Of a stretch of 64,000 nucleotides of DNA, positions 45,070-55,706 are shown piece by piece. The first letter of the stretch is position 1. Every line of letters begins with the position of its first letter. Under the pieces are notes generated by a model. That model did no database searches, was not told the origin of the DNA, and was given only the letters and a program-made list of their open reading frames with translations. The position numbers were made by a program, and so were the translations under genes. The stretch is taken from contig NC_049995.1 in the NCBI RefSeq assembly GCF_000003815.2, positions 637,920 through 701,919 of the forward strand, in the 5' to 3' direction. This stretch comes from Branchiostoma floridae. Lineage: Eukaryota; Chordata; Leptocardii; Amphioxiformes; Branchiostomatidae.

Positions 45070-45296
45070 TATAACGTTAGTTCACCTTTATTCGCGGGGT
45101 AACCTATATCCGTTGTACGTAAAAACAGGATATTTATGGATATTACGTAGATGGACGGTGGTTTGAAGTTGCTTTTTTTCTTCAATATAATGCAGTTTGA
45201 GACCACATTCCATCGACTTCATATCCCGAAATACCCTGGTCTTAAATACAACGGATAAAGATTACCCCGCAAATAAAGGTTAACTAGCATTATATA
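45070..45296. mobile_element. MITE with about 50-bp inverted ends
   Basis: 'gttagttcacctttattcgc' with 'ggggtaacctatatccgttg' on the left is mirrored by 'acggataaagattaccccgc' with 'aaataaaggttaactagcat' on the right. The similarity runs outward into 'atataac'/'attatat', so the exact ends and target duplication (perhaps TA) are uncertain. Confidence 0.75.
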
Positions 45297-45436
45297 CAAA
45301 CATATTAATTATCATATTTCAAAGACACTGCTTTAGTTGAAAACATAAATGAATGATTGTAGTACTTGCTTTGACATACGCATTCCCCTTGTATTTTTTC
45401 TCACTAACATGAGAAACATATGCAGAGATAATACAA

Positions 45437-45536
45437 NNNNNNNNNNNNNNNNNNNNNNNNNNNNNNNNNNNNNNNNNNNNNNNNNNNNNNNNNNNNNNNN
45501 NNNNNNNNNNNNNNNNNNNNNNNNNNNNNNNNNNNN
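45437..45536. other. assembly gap (100 N)
   Basis: A nominal-size gap. Confidence 1.
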
Positions 45537-45943
45537 TTGGAGGTGTGTTGTGTAGGTATGCTTACAGTAACAGAAGGACCCCTCCCCCTTAACACGTAAA
45601 ATTACAAATCTTGTGATTTTAACAATTGGATAATCTGATGAGTAAAAACCACCTAATAGTATGCAGCATCAAAAGGACAATTATGATAGGAAATAAAACC
45701 CTGTTAATGAAATCGCAAACTATCAGGAAAAACATTGCTGTATTTATTCAAACTAAAAAAATACAAATTTGTGATTTTAATGCAAAAATATATACCGTGT
45801 CACCCATCAATGTAAAACAAATGACATGAAAATTACTTTTAAACCTCACGTATTGTTCTAATTTTGAAGAGACAAATAAGCAAACGTGTACAGATACAGT
45901 TTCAACAAACACAAAATCAGTATTACCATATCCCCATGTTACC
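45537..45943. other. intergenic, nothing recognised
   Basis: No supported feature. Confidence 0.4.
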
Positions 45944-46197
45944 TACCCTGGGTGCCAGCCAGGATCGGACAGCTAGGACAGTTTATTCGGTGGCCCGAGA
46001 CAGTCATGCCCGCCCGATCTCCTATTAGCGCCCCGGGTAGTTTAAGCCCGATGAGGTCTATCTGCCCTTTAAAAGGGTAGCGATAACTCCTTCAGGTTTA
46101 AACCTCCCGGAGCGCTTATGTGAGATCGGCGGGCTGACTGCCTTGGCTCCCCGAGCAAAACTCGCTAGCTACCCGGTCCTGTCTGGCTCCCAGGGTA
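45944..46197. mobile_element. fold-back element, 254 bp, 9-bp target duplication
   Basis: TACCCTGGGTGCCAGCCAGG on the left and CCTGTCTGGCTCCCAGGGTA on the right begin arms of about 110 bp that pair almost throughout ('gcccgcccgatctc' / 'gagatcggcgggc', 'tagcgccccggg' / 'cccggagcgctta'). Flanks CATGTTACC (45935-45943) and CATGTTGCC (46198-46206) are a 9-bp target duplication with one mismatch, a size typical of Mutator-like elements. Confidence 0.85.
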
Positions 46198-46224
46198 CAT
46201 GTTGCCACGTTGAAAACAACTGTT

Positions 46225-46318
46225 GAATACTCATCAGTTTTCGCCTTACTACAGACTAATGATGCTGAAAATAGCAAAACAGTTGCTGATGTTTCCTATT
46301 CATGCTGTGAAGATTTAC
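46225..46318 (+). repeat. diverged direct duplication, copy 1
   Basis: It matches 47155-47255 ('catcagttttcgcct', 'gatgtttcctattcatgctg'). Confidence 0.65.
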
Positions 46319-47154
46319 TCCTGATTACCAGGTGTTACTGCGCCGGTAAGAAAATCTGCGGTATGTTTGGGGAGCTTTCATCACCTGTTTACGAAATAAC
46401 GAAGGGAGGCTTTGACGTCAGCAGAATGTCTTCATGAATAGTGAAGGTTTGTTATATCAGAGGCTGATGACTGTAAAATCCAGACTTTAGTAAATATGAT
46501 ACAAAAACTGTCCTTCAAAATTGGGACGTATGGGCATGGTTACAAGAATTGAAGGTGTCCGTTTTGTGCAATTAAAATCCTGTGATTTTAATGATCTACG
46601 ATGGGTACGAAACACATAGTGACTGAAATAACAATAAAACTATTTTTAAAAAATAAAAGTAGCAAATGAAATTCCATCAATGGGATTACTTGGGGGCAAT
46701 ATCATTATTGCACTCAAAGAAAAAGGGATCCAACTTTACGACATCGTGTTAAACATTATACTAAACTTTTGAATACAAGACGAAAGACCTTGAGAAGTAA
46801 TTTTACATCCTTCATATAAAATATTTGTTTGCTTAAATTCACAGATTAAAATAATCTGTGGAAAGCCAGTAACAGAAAGCTGCTCTCTCTCCATAGTTTA
46901 CGTTATCCGATTTAGACCGATAGGGTCAGGCCATTATATAATTTTACTGGGGTCTTGTTAAACACAGATCATATGATATTTTCAAGGAAGGAGCTAACTG
47001 AGTTGAACATTTATTAAGGACAATGACTAAAAGGTCGTCTAGCCCTATATATATGTTGTAATTTTTCACGTGAAATTGTAAATAGATAAGCAAACAATTT
47101 AGACGAGATACAGAGCACCAGTATTTTACAGCCTCCCATGTTGTGCAATGCCGA
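46319..47154. other. intergenic, nothing recognised
   Basis: No supported feature. Confidence 0.4.
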
Positions 47155-47255
47155 AAAATCTGAATAATCATCAGTTTTCTCCTTGCTCGGACTGATAATG
47201 TTGAGTGGAAATAACAAAATCGTTACTAATGTTTCCTATTCATGTTGGGAAGATT
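47155..47255 (+). repeat. diverged direct duplication, copy 2
   Basis: The partner of 46225-46318, 930 bp away ('catcagttttctcct', 'aatgtttcctattcatgttg'). Confidence 0.65.
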
Positions 47256-47650
47256 AAATTGATATAACCTGACGAATACACACACACATGCACAAACTTA
47301 TGAACTTATGAGCACAAGTAGACAAAAAAGGAACTCCTTCCGGGACCTTCCCCCATAAGATACAGGATTTTTAAAACACAATGTTGGCATTATGATTATT
47401 TGACAATATCCTTGTACATAACATTTTCTCACAGTTTCGGAACAAAATGATTTCATAAATGCTGCACAACAAGAAACAAGGATTCAACAGAACAACGTCT
47501 CATATTGCAGATGTACACTTTTTACTTTCAGCAAATATATCTAATAATGTTGGGAAACATGTACATTTTATACTTTTGAGTTTGAGTTTGGTCCGGATGG
47601 ATGTCAAACTGATCAGGCTTAGTATCGTTATCCTTTCAGTGTCCTGATTA
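47256..47650. other. intergenic, nothing recognised
   Basis: No supported feature. Confidence 0.4.
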
Positions 47651-47943
47651 TACCCCTGTCAGACACATTTGGCCAAAATCGATCGGACGACGATTCTGTG
47701 GCAATCGCCCGAGCCTCGCTTGTAATTATAACTTTATTGCACAGAAATTGTACAAGGTACAAAGTATGGCTTATATGTGACAAGGACGGTTTTCATGTGA
47801 AAAATACGCGCAGCCCTCTGTCGATCATATGACAGCCCTCATATGATATGATCATATGATCAGCCCTCTGTCGATCATATGTCGATCATATGACCGACCT
47901 TCCGTCGATACGCCCGAAGATCGTGGATAATGTGACCGGGGTA
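47651..47943. mobile_element. MITE, 293 bp, TTA target duplication
   Basis: TTA (47648-47650) and TTA (47944-47946) flank ends TACCCCTGTCA and TGACCGGGGTA. The interior has a cluster of the palindrome GATCATATGATC and 'gtcgatcatatg' repeats at 47820-47895 that the relative at 37371-37590 lacks. The TWA duplication suggests PIF/Harbinger origin. Confidence 0.78.
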
Positions 47944-48360
47944 TTACCCGATTGGAGTAGAGATCATGGATCCCAGTACTGTCGATCTAAGACTTGTATG
48001 TGCTAACTCGTGCCTTTTGCGCCTAAAATATAGCTTTTCTTGCCGTGTTATGGCCTTTTTGTTTATCAGCGACACATTGGGGCACTCAAATCGCCTAGAT
48101 CAACGAATCAAGTGCTAAATTGCCCATGTTGCAGTACTTCAGCCAGCCGTAGAGTGTCGCTTCTTTTGAATCGTGCAGTCTGCATATGGATTGCAATACT
48201 AGTACTTTTTGCATCGCAATGACATCAAAACAGTGTTCTTCAGAACGATTTTGCACGACGGCAACGACGGTTAAGGAATAGATACAGTAAGGCCAAATTT
48301 ACACTTGTTTTTTGAATCTGTAGTAGTACTACGCATCGTAGAGAGTCTGCATGCCTTTTT

Positions 48361-49400
48361 TCCGTTAAGCGTTACGTGCCATTTTAATTCACCGTTAATC
48401 GTTAACGACCCGCTCTAATTCAACGTTAAGCGTTAATGGCTGTTTTAATTCAACATGAATCGTAATTTGTTATCCCGAATTCACCGTTAAGCGTTACCAA
48501 GAAATTCTTCGTAACCCGTTAACATACACACGAGGTCAAATACAGATAGAATCCTTGAAAATGCAGGAAATGGCGTATCAAAAGGTCCAGATTTCAAAAT
48601 TTCTCCGAGCCTCACGGCCTTCGGCTCTGGACAGGGTAAGATACATTGCGGCAGCGTCAGCCTCAAAAACTGTATCACTCATACAGATTTCAGTGTCGGA
48701 CATAAAGTACTCGTAGAGTGCAGAAAATGAGGTTTCTCCAGACCTCCCTTGCGACGGCTTGCGTCTTTGGCGCTCACGACACGACGACATGGCGAAAATA
48801 TGTTAGGGGCGTGGGTTTTCGCACAGAAAACCCATTTCTCGCTAATACAATGTATTTAAAATTAGCTTCGTCTTACAGCAAAATATGTCCTTCAAAATGC
48901 AGTAAATGGCGTTTCAGACGGTCCAGATTTTGAAATTTCCCCGGACTTAAATTGCAACGCTTCGTGCCTTCCATGCTCGAAATGGAAAAAAATATGTCGG
49001 GGACTCTGGGGGCGGAGGCCAAAGCTATAAGTTATAACTATGTGCAATTTGATGAAAATGTCAAAATCCACCTTGCTTAGTGGGTCGGCAGAATTTGCCG
49101 AAAAATGCAGGAAATAGCATTTTTTTAGAGGGTCTTGATTTAAAAAGCATACCCCTGGACCCCCCTGGGATGCATCGAGCCTTCGACGCTCCATGTGCTG
49201 AAACATGTTCAATCCCGCCATAAGAAATTTGCTGCCGCCGTCTCTGTGGCGGGCCGGGAACTCTGCCTCCGTCAATTTACAGATGTCATGGACATTGTCC
49301 CTGTCATTCCTCCGAGTTCTGGGCACCTGAATTTACCGTTAAGCGTTACCGGGCGTCCTGAATTTACCTTTAAGCGATACCAAGACCCCCCATGCAGACC
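48361..49400 (+). repeat. repeat field: GTTAAGCGTTA words and three AATGCAGGAAATGGC units
   Basis: 'cgttaagcgtta' recurs at about 48364, 48430, 48486 and 49338. Three diverged units beginning 'aatgcaggaaatggcgt' lie at 48560, 48896 and 49103, each followed by 'ggtccagattt...aaatttc' and 'gccttc...gctc'. This is probably a retroelement untranslated region. No gene. Confidence 0.6.
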
Positions 49401-49559
49401 CTCACGCCTTCGGTTCGAATTACGCCTGATCTTAAAGGATCAATTTCCATCCTTCCTGCTGTGTCAAAAGTGCCAATTTTGACCACGGGACGGATCAAAA
49501 TGACTGGAGAAGCGGAAGCCATGTTCATGTTGCAGTAGGTATTTTTCCTGGTATTCATG

Positions 49560-49990
49560 ACCTAGCCTCCTTCACCGGCCTCTCTAGGAACATTGGCAAT
49601 TTTTTTTGGGGGGGGGGGGAGGGGGGTCTATTCGCGATTTTTAACCGGGAATATGCCGGGAAAGGAATATATGCCGGGAAAGGAATATACACCGGGAAGC
49701 TTGTACGGGCTAGACGAAATCGAAGGTCTGTTGGTAAATACATCAATGATGCCTTTAAACTCCACTCACCTTCAGGGATGAGTGGAGTGCCGTCACTCGG
49801 GGAGGTCGCGGACGTCATCAGACGGATCAGCTCTCATTGGATGTTTCGACCCTTATCCGTAACATCCTCCTTCTGTCGGGTCCAGCAGTGGTGGCCAACC
49901 CACTACTCGTCCGCTCCTCCCGGCTTCCAGCTAACTTCCTCCCTTTTCCTCCACACCCAGCATGATGCAGCCTCCGCTGTTTCTCCTATA
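49560..49990 (-). other. 3' flank or 3' UTR of the retrotransposon
   Basis: It carries an 18-bp tandem repeat (atgccgggaaaggaatat, 49652-49690) and a G run (49606-49626). The 3' end of the element is not defined by an A-tail. Confidence 0.4.
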
Positions 49991-51898
49991 CTACGCACTG
50001 CGTTCTTTCTTGCTCTTCCCGGTTATTCCCAATGCTGTTAGTAGCTTCCATGTAGACTGAGCTGGCAAACCTCGGCACCCTACTTCTACTGGGAACAGCC
50101 ACGACTGCCATCCTTTCTCTCTGCAGCACTGGAGCAAGTCGTGGTACTTGCTCGCCTTTCTCTCATGTGCCTCCTCACACCTCTCCTCCCACGGCACTGT
50201 TAGCTCGATCAGTATGATCTTCTTCCCTTCTTCTGACCATAGTACTGCGTCAGGCCGTAAGTTTGTCTGGACTACTGAGGGGAAGTGCAGCCTTCTCCCC
50301 AAATTTACCTTCAGCTCCCATGCTCTCGCCTTCTGTAGTATGCTCGCTTCTGATCTTTCTGTCGCGGGACGACGACTCTTCTCACCCTCTCTAACAAACG
50401 CCATGACTGGCGCGCGTTTCGCCTCCACATGGCGCTTCTTCCTCCTCTCTACTTCTAGAATGCTAGCAATGGTCGACAACACCTTGTCATGGCGCCACCG
50501 GTACCTGCCCTGGGCGAGGGCTACTTTACAGCTGGAGAGGATATGAGCCATTGTTCCTCTTTCCCCGCAGAGCTTACAAGCTGGGTCTTCTCTTAGTTTC
50601 CATCTATACAGGTTTGCTGGTGAGGGTAGCGTGTCGTACACGGACCTAAGCATGAATGATACACGGAAAGGCTCTAACTTCCATAGCTCCGCCCATGTGA
50701 TTTTTCTGCTTGGGAGATTCCATTTCGTCCATGCGCCTTGCGCTGCCAACTCCACGGCCTTGGCCCTTCGCCTTTCTTCCTCTAAGTTTCTAACTTGATC
50801 CTGTACCAGTGCTCTTCTCTCTTTCCTGTTGGCTTTTCCCCACTGTTTGAAATGTGCACATCCCAGGCCCTGTCTTCCGATATTGGTTATTCCAACTATA
50901 TCCCTCAAGACCAGCATCCCTTCTGCCTGTGAGACCATTGAGTCGGGCTTGAACTTCCTCCCTGCCCTTGTTGTGACTCCGGCCTGGTTGATCTGCTTTT
51001 CCTGGGAGTCTCTTAACTGCATGACCACTCTGAACTTTGCCACCTTGTATTCCTCCACTGCAGATGACAACGGGAGCTGTAGCTGGCCTGTTGTAGAGTA
51101 AAAACCCAGTGCTGTGAAACTTGGCGGAACACCTAGCCACTTTCTAAGGTGTTTGTTGACCTTTCTTTCCATTTCTTCTACGCTTGTCAGTGGTATCTCA
51201 TATACGGTCAGCAACCACATTAACCTCGGGAGTAATCCGTGTTGGTATAGCCAAGCCTTGAACTTGCCTGGCAATCCAGACTTCTCAATTCTTCTAAGCC
51301 ACTCCTCTGTCTGCGCTACGGTGCTGCTGGCATTCTTTCTATCAGTAAGAGAGTCATCGAACCACTTCCCCAAACACTTGACTGGGTTGCCTACTATTGA
51401 CGGGATGGGTTCGCCTTGTACTTCCAACTTGAATCTACTTGTTACCTTTCCTTTCTTGATGATCATACATCTGGACTTCTTTGGTTTGAACTTCATTCTT
51501 GCCCAAGTTGCCATGTAGTCCAGCTCAGATAGCATCCATCTGGCTTCTATATGGGAAGTAGTTGTCAGTGTGATGTCATCCATGAACCCCCTCAAAGGGG
51601 TCAGTCTTACTCCTGACTGCATTCTTGGCCCCTTTGCCTTGCTTGCTGCCGCATCTATAATGAGATTCATGCCCATTATAAATAGAATCGGAGAAATGGT
51701 ACATCCAGTTACAATACCCTTTTCGAGCTTCTGCCACTGAGTTGTGAATTGTGCCGTTTTGAAGCGCATCTGGATGCCACCGAAATAGCTGCTTATCATC
51801 CCCTTCACTCTTGCTGGGATGTGGTAGTGGTCTAACGCCACCTGGATGAGGGCATGTGGAATGGAGCCATAGGCATTAGCTAAGTCCAGCCAAACCAC
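49991..51898 (-). CDS. reverse transcriptase with restriction-like endonuclease, 635 codons intact
   Basis: Counted from the GTG at 51898. Motif A is VWLDLANAYGSIPH (residues 2-15). Motif B is GCTISPILF (65-73). The catalytic F-M-D-D is at 105-108, where most RTs have Y/F-A-D-D. The zinc knuckle C-x2-C-x7-H-x4-C is at C441, C444, H452, C457. The endonuclease PD-(D/E)xK core is R-P-D (548-550) and E-L-T-V-P (565-569), with K-x2-K-Y at 581-585. No frameshift or stop interrupts 1.9 kb. GTG is simply the first possible start inside the truncated frame, not a real initiator. I recall Hero-type elements with this V-W-L-D-L-A-N-A-Y-G motif in lancelets and fishes. The exact clade needs a tree. Confidence 0.9.
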   Translation of the reverse strand: MVWLDLANAYGSIPHALIQVALDHYHIPARVKGMISSYFGGIQMRFKTAQFTTQWQKLEKGIVTGCTISPILFIMGMNLIIDAAASKAKGPRMQSGVRLTPLRGFMDDITLTTTSHIEARWMLSELDYMATWARMKFKPKKSRCMIIKKGKVTSRFKLEVQGEPIPSIVGNPVKCLGKWFDDSLTDRKNASSTVAQTEEWLRRIEKSGLPGKFKAWLYQHGLLPRLMWLLTVYEIPLTSVEEMERKVNKHLRKWLGVPPSFTALGFYSTTGQLQLPLSSAVEEYKVAKFRVVMQLRDSQEKQINQAGVTTRAGRKFKPDSMVSQAEGMLVLRDIVGITNIGRQGLGCAHFKQWGKANRKERRALVQDQVRNLEEERRRAKAVELAAQGAWTKWNLPSRKITWAELWKLEPFRVSFMLRSVYDTLPSPANLYRWKLREDPACKLCGERGTMAHILSSCKVALAQGRYRWRHDKVLSTIASILEVERRKKRHVEAKRAPVMAFVREGEKSRRPATERSEASILQKARAWELKVNLGRRLHFPSVVQTNLRPDAVLWSEEGKKIILIELTVPWEERCEEAHERKASKYHDLLQCCREKGWQSWLFPVEVGCRGLPAQSTWKLLTALGITGKSKKERSA

Positions 51899-51973
51899 AG
51901 TCAGATCACTTCTTATTTCATCAAGACATACCGAATATCTTTGGAATTCAATATGGATGTGTTGTGATAATTT
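49991..51973 (-). mobile_element. Hero/R2-like non-LTR retrotransposon, 5'-truncated
   Basis: A long minus-strand frame encodes reverse transcriptase plus a C-terminal restriction-like endonuclease, as in R2/NeSL/Hero-type elements that insert by target-primed reverse transcription. The frame is open upstream to 51973, but the first 20 or so codons do not look like RT and there is no N-terminal DNA-binding region, so this copy is 5'-truncated, as is usual for such elements. Confidence 0.85.
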
Positions 51974-52646
51974 CTAGTAATTTGTTCTCCGGGTTTTTTT
52001 TCACAGAAGGTTTCCTTATCCCCTTTTTACTGTTGTTTCTGCACACATTAAAACTTCTCTAAACCACAGGACACATCTGCAACATATCAGCAATATATTC
52101 CTCTCAGTTATCACAACACCTCTGTATTGAATCTACAGGGAGCTCATTTTTTAGTCTTAGGGACGTTGGACGAAAGAAGTTGGAGATTGCATTAAACAGA
52201 TAATATATACCTAAGAATCAAAAGTAAGTTATTTTCTTTAGCTGGATTAAATCTAAAATATCAAGATATGTTTAGTTCAAGCATAGAGCAGATCTAATTC
52301 TAAACCTTATGTTGTATCTCAGAAGGAATGGCACTTTTAGTGTAGTCTCTAATCCACACAGTCATACTACTATTAGAGCAAAGAAAATATTTTACTTGGA
52401 CTCAACCTACAAGCAATCCGTTATTTTAATGACAGCAAGTATCATAACTCCAAATCGTTTATATCTAGGCAAAAGATAGCAACGTACTAGCATATTGACA
52501 ATTGACACACGCCACAAAACTCGATTCAAGTGTACATTTGCCGTGAAAAGAGAGAATCGTGTTCTCTCTCATTACAGTGCTAGAAGTGATTCTAATGTGA
52601 CAGGTTCAGTTTCTTCCCGTGGTTGCTTGCAGTTCGATCCAAACCA
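51974..52646. other. 3' flank of gene 3
   Basis: Nothing coding. ATTAAA on the minus strand at 52430-52425, 217 nt past the gene 3 stop, is a plausible polyadenylation signal. Confidence 0.4.
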
Positions 52647-52792
52647 TTAGGGTTGGGGACCACTAGGAACAATGAACTGGCAGACAAAGTATTCCATTCT
52701 GTCACATGGTTGGTCATCCCAGCTGTACCCTGCCAGTGGCCACAGATGGACACAGTCCTGGGAAGATGATGTCGAAGCATCGTTGGGCTCAC
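52647..52792 (-). CDS. gene 3 last exon, C-type lectin domain end
   Basis: The acceptor is CAAATTCTTTCAG|GT. It reads EPNDASTSSSQDCVHLWPLA, then GYSWDDQPCDRMEYFVCQF and PSGPQP-stop at 52647. It holds the EPN calcium/sugar motif (mannose-type specificity in known lectins), W-D-D (usual W-N-D) and the last two conserved Cys. Confidence 0.85.
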
Positions 52793-52908
52793 CTGAAAGA
52801 ATTTGAATGACAACGAGGTAACGAGTCATACAACAAGGCATGGGAATTTAGAACCTTGCCAGTAATTTGCAAAAGGGAGCAGTCCATTCTAGTTGAAATT
52901 GTACCCAC

Positions 52909-53032
52909 CGGGTGCCCAATAGGTAAAGCTTCCGATATCGGCTCCATCGGACCACTTGAATTCTCCTTCGTCCATAACATCATCCAGACCAACCCACAAG
53001 TCCTTGCCATCGCTGTTCGCAGCAATGAAGTC
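52909..53032 (-). CDS. gene 3 exon, C-type lectin domain middle
   Basis: The acceptor is CTATCCATAAG|GAC and the donor GCACCCG|GTGGGT. It reads DFIAANSDGKDLWVGLDDVM, then DEGEFKWSDGADIGSFTYWA: the W-x-G-L, F-x-W-x-D-G and Y-x-x-W core of the lectin fold. Phase 0 in, phase 1 out. Confidence 0.87.
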
Positions 53033-53119
53033 CTTATGGATAGAAAGTGCAGTTACTTAGTTACGAAAATAATTTCACAGGTTGGTATGTCATAGGACAA
53101 AGAAGTTTTCTTTTACACA

Positions 53120-53240
53120 ACCAGTTTTTCGGGCCACCTACATCGACTACATATAGCGTCAAGAAGCAGAACTCCAGTTCGAAGCTATGAGGAAGATGTC
53201 TGACAGACATCAAAACGTCGGCAGGTGAGAAAAACTGGTT
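53120..53240. mobile_element. small inverted-repeat element in intron
   Basis: AACCAGTTTTTC and GAAAAACTGGTT bound 121 bp, with weaker pairing extending about 14 bp outward. The interior is 'gaagcagaactccagttc' and 'aggaagatgtctgacagaca'. Parts of the same sequence recur rearranged at 54168-54500. Confidence 0.6.
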
Positions 53241-54514
53241 TCGTAATTGAAAACATGTTCTAGTTACTTAGTTTATTTGTATCGCTGAAACAATGGTTAA
53301 ACATAGGAAGTAACACAACTAGTTATATTGAAATTAGTGATAAATGTTCATTCGTTGATACTCACCACTTTGAGCTGGCACACGTCTGCATATATTATTT
53401 CTATAATCTATGCAAGTATGTTTTCTTTTACATGACCAAGGATCTTTACGAAGACATGAAGCCCTGAAGATATGGATCGTAACTGTTAGGACTACAAGTA
53501 CCGTACAAATTGGGATATAGTATACCGACGACTATACCATCAATGCCTCTGTGGGTGAGGACAAACCACATAAAAACGATTTCGATATGACGTGATGATA
53601 TATTGGTCAGATATCGTGATGATCTTGTACGACTGCAAGCCATTCGCGTGCCTAATGACATCGCAACTGAGTTCCCGTGCAAGTCAGGGATTCAAAAAAT
53701 GCATGTTGTAATGTTGCCCGCTGACTTTGGCACCGATTATTCATTGATAGAATTATTCACCAACTATGCTGGTCACCTTCGGTCTAGCACATATAAGCAC
53801 TGCGGTCTGAGTTTGTGCGCTTTAATTTAATACAATTGCATGTATTGCTATGTATACAGGCGCGAGATTACTAACCACTATAGGAAGTCAAGTTCCTCAA
53901 TACGTTTTATGCATATAAGTAGAAATATTATGATATTGTGACGAACTGTGAATTTGTTAGATCAACACCAAAGTTTAGAGTAGAGGGGCTCTACTACGAA
54001 TAATGCTGCCTGTCATTGATACTATTGAGACAAGTTATTAAGTCGCCATGTCTATAAAAGTACTTGGCTCTCAAAAATAATTTCACCAGGTTAGAAGATC
54101 ATATTATACAGGAGATTCTATCATACAATAATTCGTGTGTCTCACCTATTTACGTTTCCATGCCTATTAGACATCTACCCGTCAGAGCTTCTAACTGGAG
54201 TTCTGCTTCTCGCCACTATATGAAGCCGAATCAAAGAAGCCAGCCCTAGTGATGAAACGGGACGAGGGAGGTACAAACTTAAGATTGTGTTCTCGCTGCA
54301 AAAGTGCCACCTACATCAGCTAAGTTTTTTGTTTGAAACTTTGAACCTTTATCTATTCATAAGAATCTCAAATCGACCAAAAGATCAGATAATGATAAAG
54401 CTGCGTGAAACAGAATCCGTTTTGAAACATTGAGGAAGATGCCTGACAGAAATAGAAACGTCAGCAGGTGAGACAGCACTAGTTGTGTGAAAGAAAACTG
54501 CAATGTCCTAGTAC
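53241..54514. other. gene 3 intron
   Basis: Pieces of the repeat just described lie at 54180-54240 (inverted) and 54420-54500 (direct). No exon was seen. Confidence 0.45.
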
Positions 54515-54660
54515 CTGGGTCTCTTTGCTCTTCACGGCGACAATCAGTCCTCCCTGCCGCCGGCAAGCATCCGTAGCCTGCCGATAAGTGGCCGTGGTGT
54601 TGGATACCGTGTAACACACGTCTCCTAGCACCTTAGACCCCTCAGGACACCCACTGATTG
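54515..54660 (-). CDS. gene 3 exon, C-type lectin domain start
   Basis: The acceptor is GTGTTTTTCAG|CA and the donor GAGACCCAG|GTACTA. It reads ISGCPEGSKVLGDVCYTVSN, then TYRQATDACRRQGGLIVAVK. The C-P-x-G, C-Y, A-x-x-x-C and G-G-x-L signature marks the start of a long-form C-type lectin domain. Phase 1 in, phase 0 out. Confidence 0.87.
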
Positions 54661-54756
54661 CTGAAAAACACCATGCCGTACTAGATTTGACGGTGGTAGA
54701 TTTCAATTTTAATATTTTATGTTCAACCATTCATCCGCCAAAAGGCAGATACTTAA

Positions 54757-55706
54757 CCCTCAATTTGGACCCCAGGCATAAATTTTGAAGTACCATTTGA
54801 ACATTTTTAGTCTGAAGACAAATTCCTTCCGTGACTTTGTGAGCCAGTATATTCTTTACCTTCTCCTAATTTTTTATGAAGATTGGTACAATACTGTGGA
54901 AGCTATAAAAAAAAAAGTCCGGGATCAGTCCGTCTGGAGTCCAAACGGACCCCAGCAAAAAAGTGCAGCTTTTGAAACAAACTTTTGACTCTAACTCCCT
55001 ATCTACTTATCGTATCACCACCAAACTTTTAGAAGATAATAAATATGTAAAACTAAATCCTCATAGAAACTTCTGTGTCATCACCAAATAATATGACGAC
55101 ATTATGACATCATTTAGCTAATAAGGGTGGCCATCTTGGATTTTGACTTATAACGTCATGAAATTAGCTTAAATTATAAATTTTGAATCATGAAAATAGC
55201 ATTGAATTTCATAGAATTTTATTGTGAGAAAACAAGCATTGTTTACCAAGAACACCTTGTTTAAATCGAAATTGGCAAATTTTGGCAAAAATATTACTGT
55301 CATAATTCCGTTGCCATGGCAACCTCAAATAATGATATACTTACTTTATTGGCAAAAAAAATTTGCTAACAATATTTTGTGATATATTCTTCTTATTACC
55401 AAGTTTCGTAGCTTGAGCACTAGCCGTTCATGAGTTACTGGACATAAAGGTTGCTGAGGGCCTCAAAATTCCCCTCTCTGGTCTTAATAGTGCAAAAGAT
55501 GGTCCTTCTGATCTTTTGCATAAATTATGATAATGAGGTAGAATTAGCAACACCTTATTTAACATGTCAAAATATTCCTCTTACATTGACGAATCAATGT
55601 ATGTACAATGATCACCGATAGGCATTGGAACTGAGATTTTATGAACAAAACATTTTGGACCCCACTCGGTCATTTTAGTCGCAGAAAAAGGTCGGGTGCC
55701 TGAGGG
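54757..55706. mobile_element. piggyBac-like MITE, 950 bp, TTAA target duplication
   Basis: TTAA at 54753-54756 and 55707-55710. Ends CCCTCA and TGAGGG are inverted. No ORF. It contains the palindrome GTTGCCATGGCAAC (55311-55324) and 'ggccatcttggattttgact'. Related to 58191-59041 in the opposite orientation. Confidence 0.7.

Noticed and set aside
48361-48525. GTTAAGCGTTA words considered as a telomere-like array.
   Set aside because: The words are separated by 18-40 unrelated bases and do not match a telomeric repeat.
50148-51518. Plus-strand frames opposite the retrotransposon.
   Set aside because: They are shadows of the minus-strand RT-endonuclease frame.
54420-54480. 'cctgacagaaatagaaacgt' considered as a hammerhead ribozyme core.
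   Set aside because: It has a GAAA-like part, but the CUGANGA core is not matched and the stems are weak, so I do not call a ribozyme.
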